Shown here: one piece after another, positions 23,992 through 36,648 of the stretch
Position numbering within the stretch: position 1 is the stretch's first letter
Layout of the letters: each line of letters opens with the position of its first letter
Source of the DNA: Cladorhizidae sp. MBARI D1340-BT2
Taxonomy: Eukaryota; Porifera; Demospongiae; Poecilosclerida; Cladorhizidae
DNA length: 64,000 nt
NCBI GenBank assembly: GCA_028752905.1
Contig: JAQNBH010000013.1
Coordinates: 11,274,897-11,338,896, forward strand
Reading direction: 5' to 3'
Position numbers and translations under genes: made by a program
The notes under the pieces: generated by a model
Seen by the model: only the letters and a program-made list of their open reading frames with translations
Database searches by the model: none
What the model was told of the DNA's origin: nothing

Positions 23992-25284
23992 CTATAGCTT
24001 TTTGTCTCCATTCACTTGTAACACTACCATGGCTGCTGGAAAATATGTTTTTCGAGCACTGGCTGTGGTGTATGCAATTTTCCATGGTAGGTAATCTGTC
24101 TTTTTTATGTGCCTAGGATGTTCCGTGCACCCTGTATCAAGCAACGCTACTGCTGGTTTACCATTGACCTTCACATTGCGAGACCAAGCTGGTACTTTCT
24201 CACATTTAATTATCCCACAGTTTGCTTTTTCCAACTTGACAACACAATCTCTTTTCATATGTCCAGGTTTCCCACAACGATAACACTCCAGTTCTTTCCC
24301 TTGCATCATACTACTATTAGTGTTACCTTTGTAGCGCTCATCCCTGCGGCTAGGTGGAAAACGTCCGCCTCTCTCGTTGGCTTCGCGGCTCTCATTAGTT
24401 GCGCTTCTCCAACTCCTTTTCTGCTCAGGTTCCTGTGTTGAGGCTACTTCCTTCTCTCCTCTGGATGAGCTCAGATAGCGTACTACAGCTTCTTTCAGGT
24501 CTTCATAAGAGGCTGGATTGAGCTGCCTCATTCTCGCTTATAGCCATCGAGGAAGTTTCTGCAACGTTAATTCGATTAATAACGTGTCATATTGGGACTT
24601 ACCACTGGATTTAATCCAATGCTTAAACGATTGTTTTCTGTCCCGGAACCAATTCTCAGGTTTCTCTTGGTTGAAGTTAACTTCAAACACTCTCCTCCTG
24701 TAACTCTCTGTGGAGACTTGATATGTAGAGAACAGGGTTGCTTTGACAACATCATAGTCCTGCTGTTCCATAGCAGTCAATGATGACACTGCCAGCATCC
24801 CCTGTCCCGACAACGAACTACGTAGGCAGGCAGTCCACTGTCTCCTTGGCCACCCTCCTACTTCAGCAGTTACTTCTAAGGTATCTAAAAAAGCACCCAA
24901 GTCGTCTACTCCTTCGACATATTTGTGTAATGTCGGTTTAGGCATGGGGGGTAATTGTTCTTCCCTTGCCGGTTTACGCATTTCTGCCAAAAGTTGTTGC
25001 CATCGTTGCTCTTGGCATTCTTGTCGGTCGCGGTCTTCACGGCGGTACTGCACTTCGCGATCCATCCTCTCTTCCTCTCTCAGTTCCCGTGCTTCATCTG
25101 CTTGAAGCCATGTAGCCATCATCTCTGTTCTCGAAACCCCCTGCTGTTGACTGTTAGCAGGTGTTGAAAAAGGTTGGTGGTGGTGGAGAGAATCCTCCTC
25201 CCCCTCCTGAAAGGTGTCTCTGGGCACAGCAAAGCTCAGAGTAGTCTGGCTTCTTGTCCGTCGGTCCTCTCCTGGGAGTGACAT
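23992..25284 (-). pseudogene. gag and protease region, unit A
   Basis: Starts at MSLPGEDRRTRSQTTLSF (25284). An arginine/glutamate-rich coiled segment follows, then a capsid-like part (LGAFLDTLEVTAEVGGWPRR, WFRDRKQSFKHWIK). A CCHC knuckle (CYRCGKPGHMKRDC) lies near 24288-24247 and a retropepsin motif LLDTGC near 24140. A G-to-T change makes a stop at about 24538-24540 (Glu codon in unit B), splitting gag. The zinc knuckle and protease motif themselves are intact in this copy. Confidence 0.8.
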
Positions 25285-25370
25285 TTTTTTTTCCTTCAGA
25301 AAGACGAGTTGAGAGACAAGAGTGAAGAAAAGAGATATTAGTCGCACATAAAACCACTACAATTATAAGG

Positions 25371-25515
25371 AAAAGAAATATGCACCACTCCTGAAGGATG
25401 AAACAAGTATTAATAATAAGCAAAAGAAATATGCACCACTCCCGAAGGATGAAACAAGTATTAATAATAAGCAAAAGAAATATGCACCACTCCCGAAGGA
25501 TGAAACAAGTATTAT
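25371..25515. repeat. 57-bp tandem repeat in the retrotransposon leader
   Basis: Just under three copies of a 57-base unit containing AAGAAATATGCACCACTCC in unit A, two in unit B (about 52697-52790). They lie between the PBS and gag. Minus-strand frames over them are artefacts. Confidence 0.85.
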
Positions 25516-25532
25516 CCCACGTGCTGCCACCA
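25515..25532 (-). promoter_or_regulatory. Primer binding site, tRNA-Leu-like, unit A
   Basis: One base inside the 5' LTR the minus strand reads TGGTGGCAGCACGTGGGA. It is complementary to a tRNA 3' end TCCCACGTGCTGCCACCA, close to animal tRNA-Leu (TCCCAC-CGCTGCCACCA). The same site in unit B is 52792-52809. The tRNA assignment is from memory of the family and would need the organism's own tRNAs. Confidence 0.6.
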
Positions 25533-25533
25533 A

Positions 25534-26098
25534 TGTGATAAAATCAGTTCTCATCCAATTAGAACCTTTAACTAATTGGCAGGAGACACTATTTTATACG
25601 ACGGCTAGATCCTTGGTCATCAGTCTCCTCACTAGTGATCCTCGATCCAACCCGAAATCAGCCAACTCCAGTAGTCGCTGTATCCCTCTTATTAATAGAA
25701 TGGTATATATATTAATAAGATAAGTGATATACTCAATCAGCAATCATACACAGAGATTACACAGACCATACAAGCCTAGCTTTACAGTCTATCCCTCCTT
25801 ACACAAGTTCAGTTCCAGTTCTTCTCTTAGTGTTTTTCTCTCCCTTTATTTAAATTACAATGTTCTTTTATAGCACTCAGTTTGAGGTCACCAGTCTCTG
25901 GAGGTTTCTTTGTCCATGGTGGTTTCTGTGTCCATGGTGGTTTCTTTGTCCATGGTGGTTTCTTTGTCCATGGTGGTTTCTTTGTCCATATTGGTTTCTT
26001 TGTCCATGGTGGTTTCTTTGTCCATGGTGGTTTCTTTGTCCAGGTGGTTTCTTTGTCCATGGTGGTTTCTTTGTCCATGGTGGTTCCTTTGTTCATGG
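25534..26098 (-). repeat. 5' LTR of the retrotransposon, unit A (truncated)
   Basis: Begins at TGTGATAAAATC like the other LTRs. It is interrupted at TTAA (26099) by a piggyBac element, and the rest of the LTR is deleted. Confidence 0.85.
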
Positions 26099-27720
26099 TT
26101 AACTCATTGAGTACGATGGTGGGTCAAATTGACCCCACCCTAGGTGCCGTTAGTTACATAATTATTAAACCGGAAACGATTATAGCTTCGATGACGATGA
26201 TGACGTCAAACGTTAGAGAATTGAAAGACCTTTCCAATGAATTTTTTTTCAAGTCAGTAGCTGGAACGGTTGGCAAGTTACGCTAGCCTGAAGTTCAGTC
26301 TCTTTTCTCGCGAAGGATGGCATCTGTCCGCAACCTAACAGTAGATGATCTAGCAAACTACTGTGCTGGTGGTTCTCTCTCCAACAGCGATTTGGAAGCA
26401 CAGATAGACAATGAACTTGAAGAGCTTGAAAGTGAGGATGAAACTCTAAAAGGACCAGAACAGCGATGAAGAAGAGGAAGATAACAGGGTCGACAACTTA
26501 CTCTTCTCAGCGTACGGTGACAGTCAGGGATCTCAGTCTGGTACTACACCAGCTGAACGCAACTCACTCCTTTCTCTGGACCCAGAAATCAGTAAGCATG
26601 TCTTTTATAGGTGTTTAGCAAATTGCTATAGTTGTAGTAGTTCATCCAGCTAATGGATTTTTTATGGCTATCATTCTTCAGGTGATAATGATCCTGATAT
26701 CCCCAGCTCTAGCTGCGAGTCTGAGTCACCCTCCCAAGAAATATAAGTAGAGGAAGGGGAAGTCGAGGGTGTGAAAGAGGCAACAGGAAAGTTAGGGGCA
26801 CCAGATGCAGTGGTGTAGGTGGAAGGGATCGCGGTGGAGACAGGGGTCGCGGTGGAGGCAGGGGTCGCGGTGCAACCAGGGGATGCGGTGGAGGCAGGGG
26901 TCGCGGTGGAGGCAGGGGATGTGGTGGAGGCAAGGGATGCGGTGGAGGTAGGGACAGAGGTGTAACAACACACTCAACCGAGTAATCCCTATACTTTATA
27001 CTTCTGTAGCTAGTTCATATTTTATGAAAGTTCTTACTTACATGTACAATAGGTCAGACTTGTTCGATGGGATATGACGGGTGTAAGTGATTCCACATCA
27101 TACCTACCACCACGACAACTTCCTAGTTTTGACCATCCAACAGGCCCTGTTCACCGTACTTTTCGGGAAAATACACCACTTCAAATGTTCAAGCTATTTG
27201 TAACGGTTAGTATATTGGAACTGATTTTAGAACACACCAAACTTTTTTCTCTACAAAAATGGGATTTCTTTGATATCACAATGGAAGAGTTGTTGAGGTC
27301 TCAACATAGCCATGGGCATGTCACGTCTACGTCGAATTCATGATTATTGGTCGCATGAACCCATGTTTAGAATACCTTGGTTTTCAGCTGTCATGTGTCG
27401 TGACCGATACTTCTCCAGATTTATTCACTTATCTGATTCGACAAAGCAAAAAAGAAGGGGTGAAGATAATTATGATCCTTTGTACAAAGTGAGGCCACTC
27501 ATTCAAAAATTATCCCACAATTTTCAGTGCTACTATCAGCCGAAATGTGAACTGGTGATCGATGAAATGATGGTTGGCACTAGGTGCCGAATTCACTTCT
27601 TACAGTATATCCCTCAAAAGCCAACGAAGTGGGGGTTGAAGGTTTTTGTAAATGCAGTCAACTACTGGCTATGTACTGATGTTTGAAGTATACACTGGTA
27701 ATTTTGGAAGTACCCATGAT
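26099..27720 (+). mobile_element. piggyBac-like transposon, 3' half deleted (unit A only)
   Basis: Inserted at TTAA (26099-26102) inside the 5' LTR; unit B has the empty site GGTTAAGC at 53375. The left end contains a near-palindrome GGGTCAAATTGACCC. The coding part stops after the first catalytic region and no right terminal repeat is present. At 27720-27728 the sequence joins X2 at TAGTTTAAT, a short match to 55786 in unit B. So a deletion removed the transposon's right half plus about 2.4 kb of LTR and X2. Confidence 0.8.
26317..27686 (+). pseudogene. piggyBac transposase fragment with RGG-rich N-terminus
   Basis: An acidic N-terminal part starts MASVRNLTVDDLANYC (26317) and runs to a donor GTAAGC near 26592. 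After the acceptor TTCTTCAG (26682) more acidic residues follow, then a Gly/Arg-rich stretch (RGRGSRG, GGGRGRG, about 26732-26985). After a second intron-like gap, 27050-27686 holds the DDE_Tnp_1_7 fold start: PPRQLPSFDHPTGPV, HDYWSHEPMFRIPWFS and the first catalytic Asp in LVIDEMMVGTR, then IPQKPTKWGLKV. Frameshifts lie near 26465, 26730 and 27305. The second and third catalytic Asp are missing, so it is inactive. Confidence 0.75.
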
Positions 27721-30700
27721 AGTTTAATCATTCTGTAGAACGAAAAATTATATTTTACATCAGGGAATGAACCACAAGCTCAATTCCATTGACTTTGTGA
27801 TATTTTCACCGATTGGAAGGTACCTGATGTTCTTTAAACATACAGTACTTGTTCTTGTTTCAAATTCAGTTAGGAAGCACGATGAAGTCCAGTGTGTAAC
27901 AAAACCACCTGTCTAGATATATGCAGGGCATCATATAGATGAAAATACATATACTGTGAAAATTGCAACGCTTCCTTCTGACATGTGACATTTTGAAGAA
28001 CAGGCATCTTTCCTCTTGTTAAAGCTCATAAGCAATCCACATGTGTGGATATCTGCAAAGTAAGTGCAAGGAGAGAAACATTCATGCAAGTACACGGCAT
28101 TGTTGCACCTAGAGTCACACCACACCCACATTTGTTGACACATGAAGCACGGCTTATGTTTAGGCCATGATTGCCACTGTCGCTGCAGAAAATTATGGCT
28201 GTCACTTGATAAGCACTGAACAGAATTAGTTCATGTTTGGTGGCTGGTTGCAAAATGGCTTAAGGCAGCGCATCTTCTGCTGGTGAGAGCCTTTCATATG
28301 GAGCCATCTTTTCTGAAATAACCATCTTCATCCATCTCATATCTTCAACTGTGGACATCTTTGTGCCACAATATACAATTTGCAGACAACTCCATCCAAT
28401 GCTTCTTCAGTTAGTTCTCTTGGTGTCCAGATTTTTCAGTGTCTCAATACAAACCTGTACGACAGCAAACCAATTGAAGAAACACTAAGTTTTAGATGAC
28501 CATCTGTTTCTGACCAGCTCAAGTTAAAAATGATGTGTTCTCACATAGTTCTTGAAACCTCATCACAGCGAGTGAAAAACCTCAGTGTCTGAGGAATAGA
28601 TAGTATTTTGTTGGCATTATCAATGGCATGGAGCAACAGATTTGTATTGGCTTCTTCTTAGTTGCTCTTGAGGTGGATTAATTCCTTGTAATTTGCTATA
28701 CATCTTGCCCCCTTACAATCACCATTTTTCGTGATTGTTCATGCACCATTAAAACGATCAAATAATTCTTCCTTACTTGAAACACATACATTTATCACAA
28801 CTTTATCTGTTCAGCTGCAAACGGTAATCTTGGGACAAGAAAAAAATTCTGCTTATGATATTTTAGGCTGATATTTGGTTTAGAATTACAGAAGCAAACA
28901 AGCTTATGCTTTGTTAGGCATTTCCCATTTAGGTTTCCTGATGTAACAATCATATAATTCCCATGTAAGTTATAAGCTCCATTTCTTCTTAGGACACCAT
29001 AGATTAATTCTATACTCTCAGCAACAATGACATTGTCTGTGGAGGTGACCTTTATCCTATACTGACATGACAGACTTTTCCTCGCTATCCTTGCCAAATA
29101 GATTAGTCAGTGTCTGTGCATTAGAGTAGGCTTTCCAGTGATTCTCTTGTGACTCTCTGTTATGGCAGTTGAAAGACCACAGTGATTTGTGTGTGTGTTC
29201 TGTAAAAGCTCAACCATCTGTTGCACTTCTCCCACTAGCTATATTAGTTCTGGTCAATGAGGAAAACGTTTATGGGTACACTTCAATTGAAGGTTTTTTG
29301 ACCAGTCCTCCAGAGGTATTGATTGCATGCTTTATATGCTATGACATTACATTATGTCATCAGAAAAAGGATGTATGTAACATCATATATGAAAAATGTG
29401 AGGTGTATATAATTATACTCCCTTGTTAAAAAGTGTCAGTGCTTCAACTCCCGTCCTCCTAACCATAAAGCAAGCCACAACTTCTGCGGCAGCTATGGTA
29501 CACAAGAGTTTACCATAATCTTCATATAAAAATAAACCATTTGAATTTGGGTCTGGGGCATTTAAGCTTTAGTTAGATAGCTTGATACAAACACAGTTTC
29601 ATCCGGTAGCTATTTTTAACATGAATCCCTAGTGTGATCACTTCAATAGACACTCCATGCCCTGCCATCAACCATCCATCATGCTGCCTTCTTGTATATT
29701 CACAAAAAAATATTGTTCAATTTTAACTGTTATTTCGAAATTATTTCCAAATTTTTTATCCTGCAAGGTTGCAGTTTTGGCAACATTCTTTTTAAATTCT
29801 TTGTGATTTCACCATATATGCACAAGAAACATTATTGAACAATTCTTGCAAAGACAAAAGTTTTTCCTTCAGTAGCTAGCTCTAAAGTGATGTATGCAAT
29901 TGCCATGTTCAATTAGACCAATCTTTATGATCTGTCCATGACGTGGCCTTTTTCTGACACCACTGCTGGTTTCAATATTCAAATATCAAAGTTTATAAAA
30001 TGCAATTAGCTTCAGAAAATGATTAGAACACACACTTTTAAATGACCAATGGGTATCTGACGGATTCAGCTTGGTTTTAACAAATTAATCCAATATGGTG
30101 CTCCCCCTGTCTCATGTGCTAGAGGATCAACATGATTTCAAGCATTAAAATATGATTAAACTGGTTGTGGTCAACATGCTTTCTCACTCTTTTGACCAGT
30201 CAATCCAATACAGGTGTTTGTTTGGATTCTATTGCAGACCCAGTTGGAAGGAACAACTGCAAATGATGTTTGTCTAGAGCTACAAAATCTGAGAGAACTT
30301 ATCTGGTATGAGTTTATGAATGTGTAAGTTTGGGATTGCCTTGGGCAACATATTGGCAGTAAAGTAGAACCAAGGACACCAAATTTACAACACTGTGCCT
30401 ATTATACAAATATATAATAGGACATATCAGCATTCTGCATTTCAGAAACTGCACAATCCTAGGCTTCACTGCCATCATACCTTTTTTCCATGTTTGCCAA
30501 TAAATGTGATGGTGGCAGTTTCTAATGACTTGGTTGCAAGTGGTGGTGGTGGTAGATATATTATTATTGATTTAATTACTAGCTAACAATTATAATGCTG
30601 CTAAGACAGCTCCAGTTGCAGGCTGATTTTTGGACTTTTCTTTTCTGTTGTTTTTTACAATAGAATAATTAATATTTCAACTAAAAAAATTCTGAAAACA

Positions 30701-30815
30701 AAAGGTTTTACATTATATAATTAAACCATGATAATTTTTTTTTGACAAAGAGTTTGATTATCATTTGAAAAGGAAATTTTCCAAGAGTTAAAAAAAAATT
30801 ATTAAAAACTTGGAA
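27721..30815. repeat. Segment X2 (unit A), 5' part deleted
   Basis: Aligns with X1 from about 10560 on and with X2 of unit B from about 55790 on. The first 2.3 kb of X2, including Rab-effector exons 1-2, is missing here because of the deletion next to the piggyBac fragment. Confidence 0.72.
28795..29106 (-). CDS. Unidentified conserved frame in X2 (unit A)
   Basis: About 100 codons from LARIARKSLSCQYRIKVTST to AAEQIKL and a stop. Unit B X2 (56868-57179) differs by only a few residues. In X1 the same region has an inserted ATATTTATAA-type stretch and a frame break, so X1 is decayed here. Upstream on the same strand lies a frame with EVQQMVELLQKTH and STAITE. The product is not recognised; it may be an exon remnant. 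Confidence 0.33.
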   Translation of the reverse strand, partial: LIYLARIARKSLSCQYRIKVTSTDNVIVAESIELIYGVLRRNGAYNLHGNYMIVTSGNLNGKCLTKHKLVCFCNSKPNISLKYHKQNFFLVPRLPFAAEQIKL

Positions 30816-30909
30816 GTGATTATTAATAAAATCTACTCTTAGCGTTGCTATTCACGTCAACATAATGTAGTTTTTAAATTGTTTTTGTGATTGTTCTTAC
30901 TTTTGTCAT

Positions 30910-31027
30910 TTATTAATGTTGCTATTATTATTATCATCATTATTATTATAGTTGTTGTTGTTGATGTTGTTTTATTTTTTTGGTTGATGTTGTTATTATT
31001 AATAGTAGTAGTAGTAGTTTTATTATA

Positions 31028-31089
<62 letters not shown>

Positions 31090-31845
31090 TATTATTATTA
31101 TTTGTTGTTGATGTTGTTGCTGTGGCTGTTGCTATTGCTGTTGCTGTTGCTATTGCTGTTGCTGTTGCTGTTGCTGTTGTTGTTGCTGTTGCTGTTGCTA
31201 TTGCTGTTGCTATTGCTGTTGCTATTGCTGTTGCTGTTTCTGTTGCTGTTGCTGTTGCTATTGCTGTTGCTATTGCTATTGCTGTTGCTGTTGCTGTTGC
31301 TGTTGCTATTGCTGTTGCTATTGCTGTTGCTATTGCTATTGCTGTTGCTGTTGCTATTGCTGTTGCTATTGCTGTTGCTATTGCTGTTGCTATTGCTATT
31401 GCTATTGCTGTTGCTATTGCTGTTGCTATTGCTGTTGCTATTGCTGTTGCTATTGCTGTTGCTATTGCGGTTGCTATTGCTGTTGCTATTGCTCTTGCTA
31501 TTGCTGTTGCTATTGCTGTTGCTATTGCTGTTGCTATTGCTGTTGCTATTGTTACTACTATTGTTACTAGTATTGTTACTAATATTGTTACTACTATTGT
31601 TACTAGTATTATTACACTATTGTTACTACTATTGTTACTACTATTGTTACTACTATTGTTACTAGTATTGTTACTACTATTGTTACTTACTATTGTTACT
31701 AGTATTGTTACTAGTATTGTTACTACTATTGTTACTACTATTGTTACTAGTATTGTTACTACTATTGTTACTAATATTGTTACTACTATTATTACTACTA
31801 TTATTACTACTATTATTACTACTATTATTATTATTATTGATTGTT
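30910..31845. repeat. Compound microsatellite, unit A
   Basis: Successive tracts: ATT/GTT triplets, (TTA)n 31025-31095, (TTGCTG/TTGCTA)n 31110-31550, (TTGTTACTACTA)n-type 31551-31830, and a final TTA tract. Poly-Leu and Val-Ala-Ile-Ala frames up to 241 codons are artefacts. Confidence 0.95.
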
Positions 31846-31865
31846 GATCCAGATTGATGTGAATG

Positions 31866-31998
31866 AAGAAAGAAAAAGAAGAAAGAAAAGGAAGAAAGAA
31901 AAGGAAGAAAGAAAAGGAAGGAAGGAAGAAAAGGAAGAAAGAAAGAAAGAAAAGAAAGAAAGAAAAGGAAGAAAGAAAGAAAAGAAAGAGAAGAGGAA
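31866..31998. repeat. GAAA/GGAA purine tract, unit A
   Basis: Strand-biased purine tract of GAAA, GGAA and AAGG units. The unit B equivalent is 59946-60075, with one fewer unit. Confidence 0.92.
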
Positions 31999-31999
31999 A

Positions 32000-32750
32000 T
32001 GAAGAGAATCCCTGAGATTTGTTAATCTAGATTGATATGAACGAAGAGGGATCCCTGAGATTTGATATTGTGTTGATCTGAATGAAGAGGAAATGTAGAG
32101 GATCATATCTGCTTCAACAGTCAGAAGTTGTCCAGGAGAAGGAAACTAAACATATGTAAAGTTGGAATGCCTGGCCATAAATGTTTATATTGTGCCTGTT
32201 ACAACAATGGCTAATTGGAATGTAAAAATGTTGACAAAACTTTAGATATCTGACGAAGATTGCAGTTGAGGCATTTGGCACTAGACTAAAATTAAAGAAA
32301 GCCCTTGAAGTTGATAGACTATTGGGGCTCATCTTGTTACCAAATACAATTTCACAAAGCACTATATACCATTATGTCTAAAAAGTACATTGCCTGATGC
32401 TCTCTCACATATGAACAATATGTCATAGAGAAAATGGAGAGGAATTTGAGGTATCTTTAAGTATGGACTTGTTTTATCCTTAATTAGCTGATCAGGGCCG
32501 ATTTGATGTGTGATTATGGAGTTTTAGTTATTATTATTGTCTTTCTGACATATTTTTTCTTTTTATGACATCTCACTCAAATAAATCTTTTCTTTGCAAT
32601 ATAATATAATATACAAACATTGAATAAATAAAAGGTGTAATTTTAATGGCATTTAAGCAATAGTAACTATTTCTTAACATTCATATCTAATCAAATATCT
32701 TAAAACATAATGGAGTATAATGTTGTGGTCATTTACATCATTTCTTTTAG
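32000..32750. other. Unique AT-rich stretch, no gene seen
   Basis: No supported gene. It contains a small duplication of GAGGGATCCCTGAGATTTG-type sequence near 32005-32075. Collinear with 60076-60826 in unit B. Confidence 0.5.
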
Positions 32751-33960
32751 GTGGTGGAAGTGGTGTCAATTGAGTTAGAAGTAGAGGTAGTTGCAATAGT
32801 GGAAGTGGTTCTTGGAAGTTGCAGAAGCAATGCCAGTGTAGAACTTGAGGCAATGATGAGAGCAATGACAATGGCGGTGGTTTATTGGTAGCAGAGATAT
32901 CAGTTGTGACAGTGGTAACAATGAACAATGGTATTTATTATAGTGGCCAAGTTGACAACTTTGGCAGTGATGGTAATGGTGGCATGATGGCAGGTAAGTC
33001 AATTTGTAGTGGCAGTGCTGCCAATTCTCGAAGTAGTGGCAGTGGAGCTAGTGGTGGCAGTTGGGATGGAGTTTTTTTGCGGTAGTGATAGTAGAGGAGC
33101 AGTGAAGCAGTGATGTTAATGTTTGTTGTTATCTTAGAGCAATCTTGAGTGGAATTGCAGCAAGTAGTGGCGGTAGTGATATATCTATTCTAAGTAGTGG
33201 TGGTAATCACAGAGAAACTGTGGTGGCAATGAAGAAGTGGTGGCAAAGAAGCGAGGCTGTGGTGGGATTAATGGTTAAGTTGTGCTAGTGGTTGCACAAG
33301 CGGCAGTGGAGCAAGTGGCGATATAGGTGGTCCAACTAATGGTTTTTGTTGGCAGTGATAGAATGAAGCAGGTGAAATAGTGGTATCAATAGTTGGCAGT
33401 AGTGATAGTCGAATTGGTGGCAATGGAGTTAGTCATGGTGGCAGTGGTGGTAGAGGTGTTGGCATTAATAGTGATGGTGGTGATAGAACAGAAGCAGATG
33501 AAATAGTGGTATCAATAGTGGCTGTAGTGCCAGTCAAGCCAGTAGTAGCAATGGATCTAGTCACGGCAGTCGTGGTAGAGGAATTGGCTTTGATAGTGGT
33601 GGCAGTGATAGAACAGAAGCAGGTGAAATATTGGTATCAATATTGGTTGTAGTGACAGTCAAGCCAGTGGTAGCAATGGAGCTAGTCAAGGCAGTGGTTA
33701 GAGGAGTTGGCTTTGATAGTGGTGGTAGTGATGGCAGCGAGACAGTGATAGCAGTAAAGTAGTGATGGTGGGGTAACGATTTTCTTCCAGTGGTTACAGT
33801 AGTGATGATAGAAGCAACTTATGGTGGCTGTAGTGTTAGAGGAATTGGTAAAGATGTTAAAGAAGCATTGATGGCATAGAAGCAGACTGGAAGTAGTGGT
33901 GGAGGTAGCATTAGTGGCAATGGAAGTAGTCATGCAAGTTTCTGATGGCGGTGGAATCAA
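32750..33960. repeat. Degenerate GTGGCAGTGG-type repeat, unit A
   Basis: G-rich, C-poor plus strand built from scrambled GGTGGCAGTGGTAG-like triplets, with longer internal duplications of about 124 bases (GATAGAACAGAAGCA at 33481 and 33607). Short frames give Gly/Ser- or Val/Ile-rich peptides and none is convincing. The unit B copy is 60828-62045. Confidence 0.75.
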
Positions 33961-34883
33961 TGGTATCAGGGAGCAGTTGTGTTATGTTGAGTAATGGTTG
34001 TTATGATCATGAGAGGAACATGTAGTGGTAGTGTTGGTTAGAGATATTATAATAAGATTAAATACAAGCTAACTGTCGAAATGAATTTATTCCAACTTGA
34101 TCTCTGTACTGTCTAGTTGTTGGTATGGGTGTTCTGGGTGAGTAGAGGGACATCTCGAGTTGATGGGTATATTTTTTCCTCTTCTCTTTTTTTGAAGATG
34201 GACTGATTCATTCGGATGATTGGGTTGCATTGGAGGTGTAGATGATGATTGGGACTTCTCATACTAAACATGTAAAAATTAATATTTGAAATCTTAAATT
34301 AAAGAAAACAAGTTTTCTTACATAATATTTGAAAATTCAGATTTAAAATTTGAGAAATATGGCAAGTGGTGGTTGTTTGAGAAATGTGCATACAATGACA
34401 GAGCATTGCTATTCATGTAAACACAAAATGTTATTAAAACATTTCTCTATGGATATTCTATAAGCCTGATTTCTTATTTTTATACAGAAAACTTAATGAC
34501 TAAGGCAAAACTAGTTTCAATACATAGTAGTCATGCACACAGCCTTTCTACCTAAAGAGGGTATAAAAACTGATTGTGGCCAATTAGTGCTTAGTAATGA
34601 TGGTATTTATATAATACTGTGCTATCTACCATTACAATATCCTTAATAATGAACTTGACTTTTACTCTCTTGATGTTTAGAGTAGATGCTCTAGCATCGC
34701 TATTAGCATATATTTTGTAGTCGTACAAAGACACGTGCTGAGAAGAGCATAATTAATTTGGGCCAAATTGGTTGCAGAGTCTAGGAATGTTCCTTGTATG
34801 TATGGATAGGTTTACAGTTCTACCCATATATATATTATATATGTGTATATACTCAATGAACTCTCAGTTGACATAATAAGTTT

Positions 34884-35904
<1,021 letters not shown>

Positions 35905-36528
35905 ATCATATATATATGTAGATAAAATGATTAGATTATGTAACACACAGAATACTTATACTCTTTGATGGTCAGCACAAGAATACTTATTATGCATCTT
36001 TGACCCTAGGCATATTCAAAAGGATATCTACCAGTCTAAGGCCCACAAGCAACTCTATAGCATAGAGCAATCAATAAATATGCATAGATAGGGTTTAGCT
36101 ATAAACAGAAAAGAAATCGCTAGCCAGTGAACAAGATCAATGGCTCTTCTAAGCTTTAGCTACTTACCTTAGCATCGAAATGCTATTTATCAATTTTATA
36201 TCCAGACAGAACAATAATCTCAGAAATAATTCCAATTTTTTCCCGGTAAATATTATCATAGATGACGTAGTACTTATTAGGGTCACACCCATTCGTTGTT
36301 AGAAAAATTTGCATTTAGTATCTGGCTGGTAGTGGTGATTAACCAAGGGAGTGGTGACAAAGTTCTGCTTGTGTCTTCCTCTACCAAGCAGAGCCACCAA
36401 GAAAGTTAAAATGATCTAGCTCTAGATAGCTAACTGATCAAACTATTATTATTTCCTAAAAGAAGCCCATTCCTACCTAGCTAGCTCTAATAGAATACTA
36501 GCTATTAATTTTACTCGAGCTAATATAC

Positions 36529-36648
36529 CTAACTGCTCATGTACGTCCTTCAGCCTATTATAATTATCTATAATTATTGACACATCTCTATTCCACATTG
36601 TCACATGGTTATGTAGAGTTAATAACAAAGTAATAGAATATATTATGC
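36529..36648 (-). CDS. Candidate exon, unidentified protein (unit B)
   Basis: Copy in unit B of the candidate exon at 2375-2494, with identical reading and the same splice-like borders. Confidence 0.28.

Larger units (their letters stand above)
19600..26098 (-). mobile_element. Ty3/gypsy-type LTR retrotransposon with integrase before RT (Gmr1-like), unit A
   Basis: Minus-strand element: 5' LTR 25534-26098 (cut by a piggyBac), PBS, gag with CCHC knuckle, DTG protease, acidic/Gln-rich linker, integrase, reverse transcriptase, RNase H, polypurine tract, 3' LTR 19600-20235. Integrase lies 5' of RT. This is not the usual Ty3/gypsy order but the one described for Gmr1-like elements; the RT and integrase sequence styles (YLDD, GPF motif) are still gypsy-like. 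It carries a solo LTR insertion in RT and several stops and frameshifts, so it is defective. Confidence 0.85.

Noticed and set aside
26671..26973. Minus-strand Thr/Ala/Ser/Pro-rich frame
   Set aside because: It is the antisense shadow of the RGG-rich transposase segment.
31102..31847. Long open frames of poly-Leu or Val-Ala-Ile repeats
   Set aside because: They are translations of TTGCTG/TTGCTA and related microsatellites, open in several frames at once, with no splice or start context.
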